Below are positions 1 through 12,956 of a DNA stretch of 64,000 nucleotides, piece after piece. Position 1 is the first letter of the stretch, and the number at the start of each line of letters is the position of its first letter. The stretch covers positions 2,038,950 through 2,102,949 of the forward strand of contig NW_025813837.1 of assembly GCF_021917145.1 (NCBI RefSeq). The letters are read 5' to 3'. The DNA comes from Hypomesus transpacificus. Taxonomy: Eukaryota > Chordata > Actinopteri > Osmeriformes > Osmeridae. The position numbers and the translations under genes were made by a program. Below the pieces are notes generated by a model. It was not told the origin of the DNA. It worked only from the letters and a program-made list of their open reading frames with translations, and made no database searches.

Positions 1-161
1 TTTGAATGTAAAAGGGGTCACACTGCAAATGGAAACCGGAAGACAGATGCAAAGTGGCCATTTTAATTTTAGCAGTTTCTTAACGCATATCTCGGTTTCA
101 TTCGGCTGCAGTTGGTGTCAAGCCAGAACAACTACGTGCTGTGAGAACTAAAGCCACTCAC

Positions 162-1063
162 TGCTGTGATTGTAAACGTGTCCTTTGAATGAGGACTCTG
201 TAGCCTCATTCCCCTTGGTCAGCTTTTTCTCCACCAACTCAGTGATGTCCATGAAGTTTTCATCAAAGCCTAGTCTCTCCACCAATGGACAGTAGGACGT
301 CAGCAGCTCTGGATAGTGGACAGAACAGCCATGGGTGAGGGTCCACTTCCTCTACAGCACTTCTCAGGAGCATGTTCACTGTGTTAGAATGTAGTTTGAC
401 ATGCAAGTCGAGACTGCTTAGAACTGCTTGGACGTAGCCTACATACCTGTGACCTTGTAAGACGTCTCCCTATAGTGGGTCAGGTCCTCACCTTTAACCA
501 TCACCAACTGAGGACATTTCTCTAAAGCATCAGTCACTGACATTAGCTTGGTGACACCATGGTCCCTGGCTACATAGTTACAGGTGACGATAATGTATTT
601 CTGCTGAATACCTAGGGATTGGGAAATATAAGCTTTGTTAAAGTCAAACTCTGACAGTAGGTTATTAATGGTAAACCGTTAAATATTAATTTAGAGAAGA
701 GAGATATTCAGTACAGTGACCTAGTGGCACATTCCGTAGCGCTGGGGTTCGGATCATTTCAACCTGGGCGTAGAAACAATCCATGTCAAAATGCAGGATG
801 ACTCTTGGCGATGCTAGTTGGAGTACGTTACTGATTACTTTGGCTTCGGTACCTGAAAGAAGCACGTTCTTTTCTGTTAACTCAAATAATACCGCATGGA
901 TCGGCTATAATACATTTTAAACGAGTCTTTGAAACGGAAAAATCCATAGGCTAATCCTTCGAGCCTTTTCCTGAGTCAGTGCCAACTCACGGGGAGGTGC
1001 AGGTTGTGCTAAGTCTGTGCTGTTCCAGTCAGTTTCATCTTCGTCAATGTCATCTACATCCAT
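162..1063 (-). CDS. poli: DNA polymerase iota, 5' exons only (gene runs off left edge)
   Basis: Y-family translesion polymerase that copies past damaged bases in the nucleus. Four coding exons are visible on the minus strand: a first exon with ATG at 1063 (its donor, roughly 917-960, is not resolved), then 721-852, 447-611 and 162-308. The last three join in phase. Exon 721-852 encodes the palm motif HFDMDCFYAQVEM carrying catalytic Asp residues, and the next encodes QQKYIIVTCNYVARDHGV followed by KCPQLVMVKGEDLTHYR. Exon 162-308 encodes VERLGFDENFMDITELVEKK with the second catalytic acidic pair. An acidic N-terminus (MDVDDIDEDETDW) precedes the polymerase core, as in the family. An acceptor-like TTTTAG just upstream of the ATG suggests a non-coding first exon. 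Finger, little-finger, RIR and ubiquitin-binding parts lie outside the window. Confidence 0.9.
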
Positions 1064-1543
1064 GTTTATTCCTAAAAGTAAGTAGATTGAGAGGCACTGA
1101 ACTGTCATTACCAGCTAGCAATAAATTACATATTTGTGTTTTGATTTTCAGTTGCTGTGTATGGACACGCTTCTCCACTTTTCTGATTTGCTGAACATCT
1201 AAATGCGCCACAGTGCCACCTGCTGTGTTGGAATGTTTTTACAATCACACCATCATTAGCCTTCAGATAAAAAAAAATCAGGCAACTTGAATTTAAATGA
1301 ACATGACGATATATTTTAGCATCAATGCATTTCATTTCATATCCTCTCTAGGCAATGCAATCATCGTTTACATTTTTAGATTATGCAAATTGGGTTATCA
1401 GCATTGACAGCTAAGATCTCAGGTAGGCCTATGTCTGACGTCACGTCAGGTAGGCTATTTTATTCAAGCAGGTTTTTTTTTAATAAGGGATACGGTTCGG
1501 TGCTCTTGCTTGGAAGTTGACCGAAGCAAATGGTGTTTTGCTG
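1064..1543. promoter_or_regulatory. Divergent poli / rexo1 intergenic interval, likely shared promoter
   Basis: Only about 480 bases separate the poli start codon (minus) from the rexo1 start codon (plus). The interval must hold both promoters and the 5' UTRs. I see no TATA box at a convincing distance from either start. It contains a TGACGTCA-type CRE-like site at about 1436-1443. Assignment as a bidirectional promoter is inference from the spacing. Confidence 0.5.
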
Positions 1544-4500
1544 ATGTTGCCCTCGGCTGGGTTCTTCGGTTTAATAGATTGTCCGTTTTTCAGACTTGAC
1601 CTCTGTGAGCGGCCACACTGTCTATACAAGCATGCTAAAGAGGAACGGGCAATGTTTGACTCACTATACGAGTCATCGGTAACAGTAGCAGGTCAGTGAG
1701 TGTTATGCTAGTCTATTTTAACATATATTGTCCAGGAATGGAGTTAATTACTGAAAAATATTGATTATTCCCACGTGCACGTTGTTTGATAATGTGCCAA
1801 TGAGGTGCTGGCTGTTTCATCACTGCGTGAACGCACACATGGCAACCGATGCCGAAATCGTGTTTTGACTCTTGTAAGACGTTAAGAAGCTAAATATTGT
1901 ATGTTTCCGCTGTTTAATTACAGAATTAAAAGACTAAACTCTGCCATTTCCCCCCCGACTGTGAACAGGACTAAAAAGAAATCCTTCTACTGCCATCGAT
2001 GTATGTTCTGTAAGAAAGGAGGACAGGGACACCTGCCTGTTGGAGTTGGAGAGGATCAACAAAGAAATTGAAACGGTTAAAAGTGAGGTAGAGAAGGAAC
2101 AAAAAAGACTGTCTAAGTATCAAACAGTCGAGGTGGAAAGTACCAGCATAGGATCAAGGGAAGTGTCTATTTACAAACCTGAAAGTGAAGGTAAAGATTT
2201 TAATGGAAACCGACAACGTTTGCCTGTTAAACAACACAGTCCTTTGGTGAAGTACGTAGTCGACAACTCCAAACCTAGAACCGATTTGGAATATGATCCT
2301 TTGTCCAACTTCTCTGCTGACTTGCGTTCCGGCAGCTCAGTTGAGTACAAACTCAAGCCTAGTAAGGAACAGAAGGTAAAAAGTAGACAGGGTGTGAAAA
2401 GAATTCGGGAAACGGTGTGTGGTGCTCAAGAGACGTTTCCGTCATTTGGGTTAGTTGACGAATCGGAAGAAGAGGGGGTCCTCATCATTGATGTCCCCCC
2501 CTCCCCTGACAGGAAGAGGCCTCGAGCTCCAAAGCTCCAGAACGCCCCTGCAGAGACAGAACAGGAAGTTTCAGAGGGAGTTCCCGAAGGCAGGTCTGTT
2601 CCAACTGTAGCTGGCGTTCCTTCCCCTCCTCCAACAGCCTCCCAGGTAGCCATGGTGAAGCCCCAGACTGTGGTGTCCGAGGCAGAAGAGGTGGTGAGCA
2701 TAGACAGCACTGGACACCTGTCTAGTTTCTCCGCTTACCAGAGTAACAAGAGTGAAGTCAATGTCGTGACTGTATTTGATGATTTATCCAGATGTCTGGA
2801 AGACCTTAGGAGTGAAAGTGATAGGATAGTTAGATATCAAGAGCCTTTGTCCAAAGTGGTGAGGACCTGTAGCACCGAAGCTGACCGGCCCAATACAGAG
2901 TTTTTCACACAGATGCATAACTATGAAGACACACCTGTGAGAGAATGTCAGACTTCCCTAATGGCAGAGTCCGGCTTGCTTGAAAGTGAGCTATCCTCCA
3001 TCGATGCTCATTGCCCACCTTTCTCTCTGTCCTACCAACTCCCCACAGAAAAACAGTCATGTGACCTGCACCAGTCTTATCAGAGCATGGCTCAAAGCTA
3101 CTGGTCACCCCCCCAAAATCTATCACAGCCATGTAACCAGAACATTCTACAACAACAACAACCCATGATGGAATTTGCATCTGCTTTCTATCCTATAAAC
3201 TGTATGGAGCAAGCTGCCTCCACTGCGGGGGTCACCCCATGCCAGCCTTGCCAACCCCTCCAGGTGCCCTCCACATCTCAGCCCCATACAGCTGTTGGAG
3301 CAGCCTGCCCTGCTGCAGCTCTGTGTGGGCAGGATGTGCTGGAGCCTGGGCTGGAGCTTGGAGGGCTCCAACGGCTCGACGGCGTCAAGTCGAGTTCGGA
3401 GGAGGAGGAGGAGCTCAACTATTCAGACGTGGAGTTGTCTGACAGCGACCCTATGGAGGAATGCTACCGTATCTTCATGGAAGCTAACAAGGAGGAGGAG
3501 AAGGCTCCCGTGTCCGTTCCTGATTCACGGGTAAGTATAAGACGAGGGAACGGGGCAGAGTTTCCAACATGTTGATGTTCATTGGGAATGAGGCCTTCGT
3601 CCTTGTGGGTTGAAGGTGGGGAGCGTGGATGCAGAGTTGACTGTGAAGCCCAAAGCTTTGCCAGCCCAGAGGAAGAGGGTGGCCCATGTGTCCAAGCTCC
3701 CTGAGGTATGCCACCAAAAAGTCAGTCATCATTCCTTACAGACATGAAAAGAATTCTATGCAAAGCACTGTTCAGTGTCATTGTCGTAAAAAAAAGTATA
3801 ATTCCTCATTCAAATGAAATCATTGAAAAACAATGAAATAATTTCTACTGACTGCGATAACTGTACTTCTACTGATGCATCTGCCACCATTTCCCATCCT
3901 CAGCCAGTGGCGAAGAGTAAACCCCAGGTGATAGTTCCTCTGCAGGGGCCATCAGCATCTGCCCACGCCCCCCTCTCCAAGATCCAGCAGCTGCAACAGA
4001 AAGCCTCCATGCTGACTGCAGTCCTGAAAGGTGGCCAGGCCTTCATCTCCTCTTCCTCTTCCTCCTCCACTCAGAGGAAGGTGTTGACACTCTTACCTCC
4101 CCATACTCACTCCCCTTCAAATCACCCCACGCCTGTGCAAAATGGTAAGTCATAGTTGAGCCACACCTACACCCCCCCCCTATGTGTCTATGTAGGGTGT
4201 GCAGTAGGTATAGCTCATTGGTAGAATATTTAACTGCAGAACAAGGGGTTGCAGGTTGAAATCCCCACCTGAACTTTGGGAAAAAATCTCAGTGCATATA
4301 AAGCAAGAAGATAGAGGGACATAGATCGAATGTCTATTTTTGCGGCGTTTCTAACATTCTTCCTCTGTACCAAATGCTTATTTCTGCCCCCCCCCAGCTT
4401 GTATGAAGGTCATACCGTTGGGTCACGCCATCAAGGTGGGCAACAACCTCCACTTCATCCTACCAGAGGGTAGCTATGCTCTGCCCTCCTCCATCTCCAC

Positions 4501-7500
4501 CACAGGAACCCAGATTGTCAACCCAGCAGCTCAAATAGTCAGCCCGTTCGTTCCAGTAACTGGCCAAATGAGTTCGGTTGCTACTGCTGTAACCCCAGTG
4601 TTCAGGTCGGCCCTCCCAGCCACCATACCAATAACACCAGCAGCACCCCCCTCGGTGTCACATCTACCTGTGCCCCCTCAACCTGTCACTTATATCCCTG
4701 CAAGGGTGAGCAACTAATACGTATTGACGATAAATCGGTAAAATCTCCACGTAATCGTTCATTTAACATGTGACTGGGTATTTAACTCAAGTATGACTGT
4801 CCCGTGTTTCGTACCATGTTCCTCCCTCCTCCAGCCCATTTCCTCCAAGCGGAAAGCCAAGCTCCGTCCTGAGGTCAACGTGAAAGTCCCTCACGACGTA
4901 CGCCAGCGTTACGTCAATCTGTTTGTGGAGGAGTTCCTTAAAACGTCCGGCACTGTGCAGGAGGCCTTTGAAAAGGTGCGTTCAATGTGTCCATGGAAAG
5001 GTCAAATCATGATTTGTCGTGAGTGTTAAAGTCGGATTGGGCAGCCACAGGAATTAGTGCTGTGTCCTACAGGCTCTGGCTGAGGAGAAGACGGTTTATG
5101 ACCGCAGCGTCAACAAACTCAAGTATCTGAGTGTTGCTGTCAACGCACTGAAGAGGCTAAAGAACCAAAGTACAACCACAGCCAAAGGTGGGATCGTGTA
5201 AATGTTTTCCAGGAAGGATCTATTTTTAGTACAGCTTTCAGTTACTTCTGAAACCACGTGCATTGCTAGGGTATTTGTTGATTTAACTTAAAAATAAACA
5301 TTTTTCCTTCTGCAGTTGAACTGGAGACCAGGGACCAGATGCCCAGAGGGAAGATTCCACTCATGGTCAAAGCCCTGAGGGGAAAGGGTCTGTAGCAACC
5401 TAGCCCCATCAGATTCAATCCTAAACACCAACAAATAATGCACCATTATTCAGGCCCACACTATAACCAGCTTCTGAGTTTTAGTGAGGTCCAACCACAG
5501 ACATGAATCATGGCTCTGGGAGATGTTTATATTTGAAGCAGGGCAATATAAAAAAAATTGGGACGTTCAGTTTTCTATACAGATGTCTGAACCACCTTAC
5601 ATGAGCATGTCCTAATATCGCCATGGTTACTTTCCTTATTCTTTCCATAGAAGCAAAAACCACCTCTGCTCCATCTTTTTTTATATCCAGCTGATTCTCA
5701 GTTGTATGAGAGTTTGAAGGAGCACCTTCTGTCAGATGAATCCCTGACGGAGAACAACTACCCTCTGCAGCACCCAGAGCAGCCAGGCACTGCTATACTG
5801 TTTTCAGACAGCAAGAAGGGACCGACCGATCGTAAGTACAATACTGTGTTTACTTGGCAGACTCCGTTCTCCAAAGCGACATACACACAGGGGGATTTGA
5901 ACCTGTAACCTCTTGATCTGCATCCATGCCTGGCCCCAGAGGAGCAATACCCACCCTCATCACACTCAATCGCAGGCTGAAAGTGTCCAGTAGATCCAGG
6001 GCTGTGATTCAGCAGTTTGATTTGGTGGTGGTATTTCTCTTAGTTTGTGTGTGAAAACAGTAATGATAAAAAATGTAAATTAACTCAGTCGATTTATTTT
6101 TATAGCATGCCATTCTCTTCCATGCCTGTAGAGAGCATACTTAAGCCACTTTCCATTGGGAAGTTCTCATGGATTCATTTAGTGGACACTTAAATACAAA
6201 GTCTACCACCTGAGCTATACCCATCCTCTATCAAACTCTTCTCTCCTTCTCGACCAATGTCTTTTGCGGTACAACATCTTTTTTTAAAGCCCTGAAAAGG
6301 ATCTGCTGTCGTTGTGGTGCCACGTACTCCGTGGGTCAAACAGGAAAGCCCAGTCGTAGGGAGGAGTGCACCTACCACTATGGGAAAGGTGTTGAAAACA
6401 AAGGTAAGGTGGAACCTCAAACATGATTTTTTAAAGATGAGAGTAGTGGCCTTTTTTTTATTCAATTCAACCTTCCTTTATGTGTAGTTCCAGGTGGCGT
6501 GGAGACGCGTTACAGCTGCTGTGAGGGCGTGGTTGGAGCACCCGGGTGTCAGGTCTTCAAGGTATCTCACTACATGCAGCTGCAAACGCCATTCCTTTTT
6601 AAAGGGAGCATCTCGGCCTGGCGTCTCTCGACATGGTGTCTATAATGTCTCTCTCGACATGGTTTGTCGTCCAGCTGCACGTCCACGACGCAATGAACCT
6701 GGATGGCTTTGTGGGGACCGGCTTGGCCCAGGAGGACACCTGCCCAGGTGTCTACGCTGTCGACACCGAGATGGTGAGGCCACTTCAAACCCTTCCAGGG
6801 GCTCATTTCCCTTTACATCCTCTGCTTCCTGTTTATGATGGCGTCCGTATGACATGTCGCGGCCTCACCGAGTTTGGTTTGGCTTCAGTGCTACACCACC
6901 CACGGCTTGGAGCTGGTTAGAGTGACTGTGGTCAACTCGGACCTGAAGGTCATCTACGACACCTTTGTCAAACCTGACCACGAGGTCATCGACTACAACA
7001 CCAGGTGAAGTGTACCCTCAACACACCATGACGGGGGGGGGGGGGAGGAGGGAGGAGGAGGTCTTTGAACAACACTGAGATCACCTGAAAGAGAATCCAG
7101 CTTTTGTTTCCAGGTTTTCGGGTGTGGGTGAGGGTGACGTGGCAGATGCCTGCCCCTCCATCCGGGACGTGCAGGAGACTCTGCTGGGGTTCGTCAGCTC
7201 AGACACCATCCTGATAGGTCACAGCCTGGAGACGGACCTCCGTGCTCTGAAGGTGAACTGAACCTTCCCGTTTCTCCCCTGTAGATCATATTAGGGGCCT
7301 GTCAACTGTCACTGGACACAAGCAACCAGGAGCTAAAGTGTTGCCTTTTTAGTTGAATGTGGGTTGATGAGTATGTTGTGTGTGCCAGCTGCTCCATGGG
7401 ACGGTGGTGGACACGTCTGTGGTCTTCCCTCACCGTCTGGGCCTGCCTCACAAACTGAGCCTGCACAGTCTGACCACGGACTACCTGAGGAGGATCATTC

Positions 7501-8018
7501 AAGAGAGTGGTGGGACACACACACACTCACCCACTCATTCACTCACCCACCTACCCCACCCCACACCCTCTCTCTGGAAATGTGACATGCATTCACCATG
7601 TTACTCATATTTTGCATTCAGATTTATTTTTATGAACAGTGAATGTCACTATGAGCACCATTGGATTGAAATGATACCTGATAAAATCAACGTCTGGAAA
7701 GGAATTTATTATGGATGGATAGTAGAACAATGGCTAAGATGGTAGCATAGTTGAACTTCACACATTACTTGTAAAATATACTGCATGAATCTAAAAAAAA
7801 AAAGACAAATTGAATGGCCACCTAATGCTAAACCCCTACACAATTAGTGTAGGGTACCAAAACAGTGAGGTTTTAATGTTTTATTTAGCAACGTTGTGTA
7901 ATGTGTGATCCTGTTCTCTGTCCTAGTGGGCGGACATGACACTGCGGACGATGCCTCTGCCTGCATGGAGCTCATGCTCTGGAAGGTCCGGGAAGACGGC
8001 AAAGCCAAGAGATGGTGA
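1544..8018 (+). CDS. rexo1: RNA exonuclease 1 homolog (elongin-A-binding protein family)
   Basis: 3'-5' RNA exonuclease of the DEDDh class; the vertebrate protein also binds elongin A. Sixteen exons: 1544-1691, 1969-3530, 3616-3705, 3904-4144, 4398-4705, 4835-4975, 5073-5187, 5316-5387, 5691-5831, 6290-6403, 6488-6561, 6675-6773, 6889-7004, 7114-7252, 7389-7509 and 7927-8018. They sum to 3573 nt, or 1190 aa (human is about 1220). The N-terminus has a C-x7-C-x4-C-x3-H zinc-finger-like motif (CPFFRLDLC...HCLYKH). Exon 2 carries the family motif [20 protein letters not shown] and an acidic stretch ending [13 protein letters not shown]. Exons 10-11 hold a Cys-rich knuckle ([11 protein letters not shown]). 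The exonuclease domain shows [22 protein letters not shown] and [16 protein letters not shown], so all DEDDh residues are present. Poly(A) signal AATAAA lies at 8026. Confidence 0.95.
4203..4270 (+). repeat. tRNA-Cys-like SINE head or tRNA pseudogene in rexo1 intron 4
   Basis: Shows an A box (TAGCTCATTGGTAGA), an anticodon-loop region TTAACTGCAGAACA (GCA, cysteine) and a B box (GGTTGAAATCC), in tRNA order and spacing. The acceptor stem no longer pairs well and B-box bases are changed, so a working tRNA gene is unlikely. Sequence after it (GAACTTTGGG...) may be the SINE body. Confidence 0.6.
5850..5962 (-). repeat. Diverged tRNA-derived SINE in rexo1 intron 9
   Basis: Read on the minus strand it has a B-box-like GGTTCAAATCC followed by GTCGCTTTGGAGAACGGAGT, a diverged version of the conserved teleost SINE tail seen better preserved at 26632, 36180 and 60490. 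A second short tRNA-head fragment in the same orientation lies at about 6195-6232 (GGGTATAGCTCAGGTGGTAG). Confidence 0.55.
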
Positions 8019-8671
8019 CGGGCTCAATAAAGAAATTGTTCACCTTGTTTATCCTTTGAATGTCAGAGTGTTACGAGTGTTGAAATGTCACAATGTAATT
8101 TGTATAAAGTTAATTTTGAAGTTGGCTCTGTTCTTCGACTAGGACGGGAGTTTAGGTGGAGAGGTGACGTTTTTGTGTTATTTTGTCACGTTCAACAGTT
8201 TGCTTTTCTATGAGGCTTTATTTTGTCTAAACTGTCCCTACTGCCTGTGCAATTATTATTTGGGTATATAATTTACTATATATGAATTAAGGAACACTTG
8301 GATTGATATGGTGAAAGTAAAGATGCAGTATAAACATTGTGTGATTTATTGATTCTTGGCTATATTTTCCAATAGAGATATTGTTTATAATTGGGTTCTA
8401 ACCAGCTCTTGCCAATTATGTAAATTGGGTCAATGTTAAATGCACACCTGATAACAATAAGTGTAATTATACAGACTGTGAAGTGTGCCCCATATAAAAT
8501 GTTGGCTTGGTTGCACATTCTTTTGAATGAGCATACACAAGGTGTGCTGTGCAAACTGACAAGCATGTGACCAAAAACCCCAGAATCTTTCAACCTCAAA
8601 CGAGCAGGCAAAGCCTTTTGTTGTGGAAAAACAAACATTATAAAAAGTACATGTCTCGTTCCCTAGTGGAT
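8019..8671. other. Convergent 3' ends of rexo1 and ugt2
   Basis: Holds the rexo1 3' UTR with AATAAA at 8026 and, from the other side, the ugt2 3' UTR. A minus-strand AATAAA at about 8345-8350 would give ugt2 a 3' UTR of roughly 330 bases. No other gene seen. Confidence 0.6.
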
Positions 8672-11180
8672 TCAGTCTGCCTTGCTTTTGGGCTTTCCCC
8701 CACGGTCGAGGCACTTCCTGACGCAGAAGCTGCATGTTTTGACGAAGAGGAGGGCGAGGAGCAGGGTGACGCCTAGGAGGAAGGCCAGCACGTCCAGACA
8801 CGAGTACTGATACCAGGCGAGCTGGTGAGCCTGGACCCGAAGGTGTTTCGCTCCTTTGTTCCTCATGGTGAACTCGATCCAGAACACGGCCTTGTCTAAA
8901 GGGCTGATGGGCCTGTCATGGTGGATCCTGGACAACCTCATGGCATTCTCCTTGTACCTGTCCAACACAGGAAATGTACATGGCTAACATTGATTTCATT
9001 GATTTTGATTTTAATCATACTTTTCGTTGCTGAGCATTTACAAGTGTCTTACGATGGGTCGTAAATGACCGCTTTGAGTCCGTCCACCAGGTCCTGGGTT
9101 TGCATGGAGTTGAAGTCCATGATGACGGCCGCTCCCTTGGCCTTCATGTGAACCATGTTGTCGGGCTGATCAGCAAACAAGGGGATCCCCACCATGGGAA
9201 CACCATGGTAGATGGCCTCGTATATCCCATTGGTTCCACCATGTGTGATGAAAGCTCTGGTCTTGGGGTGACCTTTTAGCCGGGGCAGAATGGAGTACCG
9301 AGAGGAAGGCATCAGATGTCAAGTGAGAAACTTTGTTTTTAATGTTGGCACTTGGATGGTAAATAATGGTATTGTGTATTATGCAGCATCTCTCTAATGG
9401 TTTAGTTTATTTGCACAATAGGTTTATTACAGTTGATATAGTTAATAGTTGAGGGGTACCCAGCAGGTCGTTCTGTGGCATCCAGTTAAAAATTCTCGTG
9501 TTGTTCCCCAGGGTCTCTGGCCTTTCCCCGCCGTGTCGCCATAGCACCTGGCCACAGGAAAACATCACACAAATACTGTTCTGAGAACACTGACAAAGTG
9601 CGCTTTACTGACAAAGTGTTGGGTAATGTCTTTTTTTTTTGTGTGGAATGTTTCAGCCTTCAGTTTCAGCTTACTTTGACCGCAATAGTTTATCACAAAT
9701 CCTCTTTATAAAAACAAATTCTGTTTCTGTGCCAGAAAGGGCTGCGGTCACAGGTGAGCAGTGTAGGATCAAGGCAGTAAACATGTAGCAGTGAAGCTAG
9801 TTTGTAGCATGAGGCTAGTTAGACCTTCTGTGGAATCTGAGCCAGGGCCGAGGCGATCATGTTGCTCCTCTGCATGGTCATGTTCTTGATCATGGACCCA
9901 AGGGTGAAGACCACAATACCATCTTCCCCTGAACTCTGCACAAACTCCTCCATATCCTGATGATACAGGAAGTAAACAAAAAAATATCTTCTGATATTTC
10001 AGATCCTAAGACAGATGCAGATTGAAAAGGTATGGTTTAAGGTGAATCTGTCGTAGCCGTACCTTTGGTAAGGGTTTGGCAGGCGTACAGTGGATCCCTC
10101 CAACAAACTTAAAGTTAGGCAGGAAGGGCCGGGGGTACTCAAAGTCCCAATATGTGCGAATCAGCCAAATATCTGCTTTGCCCATTGTCTCACAAAAAGA
10201 CACCGGCCTCCCTGTGGATTGGCCAGGCAAAACATTTCAGTAGAAATTAGTGACACTGTAGTTATGTTAACGATTAATTCATGGAATGATTAGCAGATGA
10301 CCCACATCCACAAGGTCGTAACCATACGTTTATGAATCGATAGTTTGGATGGTAGTTTACAGGCTTTCCCTCAAAACATCTCACACCATACTCCCTAAAC
10401 CCAACTGTAACCCACACATCAACCTATATTTAGTAACGCTAAATCCTCTGTGTTGAACTCACCTTTGACCTCACTGTAGAACCTATCCAGCTCCCTCCAC
10501 ATGTGGTACGAAAGCACATCCTGAGACGCATAAAACAGGAAATTCCAGAACCTTTCAGAGAAGCTCATCTGGTCCGTGTACTTTATCATGGCTCCAGGAA
10601 CATAGGAGGGGGGCGCGGGCATCTGGCCGCACAGCCTCTCCCAGGTGAAAGCGTTGGAGAAACGCAGGGTGTACACCAGAGGGATGTCCAGAACGTCTGC
10701 CAGGAGGTCACTGCAGTAGTAGATGGGATCAGCGAGCAGGAGGTCGTACTTGGCTGACCTCAGTTTCCCCATGACTTCGTCTGATTGGAGGAGCCCGGCG
10801 CACACCTTCAGAGACAGACGCATGTCCTTCTGCATGAGGTCCACGAACTTCACGTGGAGCTGAAACAGGTTGAGATGGTCCATCTCGTACATGGAGAACT
10901 GAATGAATTCCTCAAGGAAGTCATTCATTTCCTCGGAAGAGGTAGTGACATTGAACGGTTCGTAGTTGAAGCGAGAGGGTTCGTCGGGGTTCATGAAAAT
11001 GGTGGCACTCTGAATCAGGACTGTCACATTGTGTCCCCTGTCCATCAGAACGTTCAGGACCGGCTTGAGGTTAATCCAGTGGCTTCCTTCAGTGTGCCAA
11101 ACTAAGATGTTTCCTCCATTCACAGGCTCTGCGAACCACAGTAGCCCCACGCACACAGACACATACCCTGCCAACTTCAT
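8672..11180 (-). CDS. UDP-glucuronosyltransferase, family 2 type (multi-exon)
   Basis: ER enzyme that transfers glucuronic acid from UDP-glucuronate to lipophilic substrates such as steroids and xenobiotics. Six exons: 10463-11180, 10063-10211, 9825-9956, 9460-9547, 9053-9272 and 8672-8957, summing to 1593 nt, or 530 aa, the family's usual length. Lengths 149, 132, 88 and 220 for exons 2-5 are the classic UGT1/UGT2 pattern. A signal peptide (residues 1-22) precedes the acceptor-binding N-half with [15 protein letters not shown] containing the catalytic His. The UGT signature lies in exon 5 ([20 protein letters not shown], then FADQPDN). A C-terminal membrane segment ([20 protein letters not shown]) is followed by a tail ending KSKAD, a KxKxx ER-retrieval signal. 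Its own private exon 1 argues against a shared-exon ugt1 cluster. It may be ugt2a-like; exact orthology needs a tree. Confidence 0.92.
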
Positions 11181-12312
11181 GGTGAGCGCATGTGCATATG
11201 GAAACGTAGTGGAGTCCTGAAAGGTACATTGTCAAGTTGACAAATCATTAACTGTGATTTTGAACCTTGAATGGATGCTCTCTGATCACGTGATAGGTGA
11301 GCCTACTGGGGGTTGTGAAGACTAAGTTCACAGAATGGAGGAGGGGCTGAAGGAAAGTAAGCAGCACAATAACTATATTTGTACTTCTGGCTTTTCATAG
11401 AAAGTCAACCACCCCTCCCAGAACTGATATTAACTTCTGGTGAGATTGTTCTGGCAACACTTCCCAAGTCTGTTCAGGATGTAAAAATGTAGAGGCCTCT
11501 GATTGTACTAATGAGGTTATTTAGTAATGTTGTAAAAGTTGCCCAAACATGCACACAATTATATCCCTTATTGCTACTGTAGGATACATTTGCAGGATGA
11601 CCTATAATCAAGTAACAAAAAATGTACCTAATACATTCGTAACGTTGCGGAAGCCTGATAAACATAGCTGCAGAGGTTTTAGCTGAGAAATGCTGGGAAG
11701 ATGACTTTGCAGGCTGTGCTAATAAGCTGATTGTGCAACAACAACCCTTAACACTCTAACCCAATACCAGAGTGTGTGAAAGGTGGGGAGGCATCATTCA
11801 GAAGGCCTAAGCTATGTCTATATGTGTGGGCAGTTGCTCTTTAATAAAAATAAGTTGTGAATTTTGACATATTTCCATTCAAAATTTCCATTCGTCTTTT
11901 CAGTATTTTTTTTTAAACCTCCTGATGTATTTAGCATTGTCTGTGTGAGATATGAGACTTATCACTGGAGAATGAGACAGCTGATTTCAGTTTGGGGTCA
12001 AAGGTCATCTCTGCTATAATGGCTTTGTGGGTGTTTTCCTCAGAAATGTCACCACCTAGAGCGTGGGTGTATAAATCTCAGTCCTGGCACTCCGGCCCCG
12101 TATTGTCATCGTAGATCCCTATTGGAACGTTCCAGGAGTGTCTGGAAAAACAATGAGGATTTAAATGTCTAATTTTCAGAGCTTCTTTGTTTCTTCCCTG
12201 GCTTGTTGTGTGTGTGTGTGTTGTGGACTGTGGAAGTCTTAGTTGATTTAATACTGTTCTGTATTTGTGTGGGATGTACAAGAATACATACGTTTTTAAA
12301 TCATTATCTTCA

Positions 12313-12317
<5 letters not shown>

Positions 12318-12355
<38 letters not shown>

Positions 12356-12387
12356 CTCCCACCCCCCCCCCCCACCCCCACCCCCCC
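12318..12387. repeat. (CT)n microsatellite followed by C-rich tract
   Basis: About 17 CT dinucleotides followed by a run dominated by C. Simple-sequence repeat; any reading frame through it is an artefact. Confidence 0.9.
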
Positions 12388-12482
12388 ACTGGAGTCCAGT
12401 GAGGATCTACTCTCTCTTCAACAGCCTTCCTCCTCTACCATCCAACTACTGCAGGGGTTTGGGTTACAGCGTGTTGCTTTTT

Positions 12483-12521
12483 GAAGTAGACATTTGCATA
12501 ATCAGATTAGGACCCGGGATT
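12483..12521 (+). promoter_or_regulatory. Homeodomain palindrome element, copy A (3' side of tal2)
   Basis: Contains ATTTGCATAATCAGATTAGG. The core TAATCAGATTA is a palindromic pair of K50 (OTX/PITX/GSC-class) half-sites, next to an octamer-like ATTTGCAT. Nearly the same string occurs at 17059-17095 on the other side of tal2. Function as an enhancer core is inference. Confidence 0.45.
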
Positions 12522-12918
12522 GTCAGTGTGGTCTCCCTGTAAGAAAGTGCTTCAGTGGCGAGAGGGTGCTGTCCACCCTAACAATAGGGAACTCTCTCTC
12601 TCCACCCCTCTCTCCCCCACACACACACACATGCACTCACACACACGCAGCAACGACTTTGCACCTGCATCCCACTGAGGGTTGGTCATCTCTGACTGCC
12701 TGTGTCGGAGCAATGGAGAAAAGAGAAGGAACGGGGAGGGGGGAGAGGGGGGAGGGGGGCCGCGGGGGCTGAAAATATTTAAACATGCAGAGTGTGAATT
12801 GGTTTTAAGGGGATAAAGAGCTCAGGGCCTATCGGTTGGCACCCAGCTCCAGAAATTCTTTTTCACAGGCGCGTCAGCCGGGAGAGCAAGGGCCTGCCTG
12901 CACTGATCTGGTCCATTG

Positions 12919-12956
12919 TGATAAGCGATTCAGACAGTGTGCTAGACGATGATAAG
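12919..12956. promoter_or_regulatory. Clustered GATA-factor sites 3' of tal2
   Basis: Two consensus TGATAAG sites (12919-12925 and 12950-12956), with GGATAAAG nearby at about 12810. TAL-family proteins act with GATA factors, so the clustering next to tal2 is suggestive, but GATA motifs are common by chance. Confidence 0.3.
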
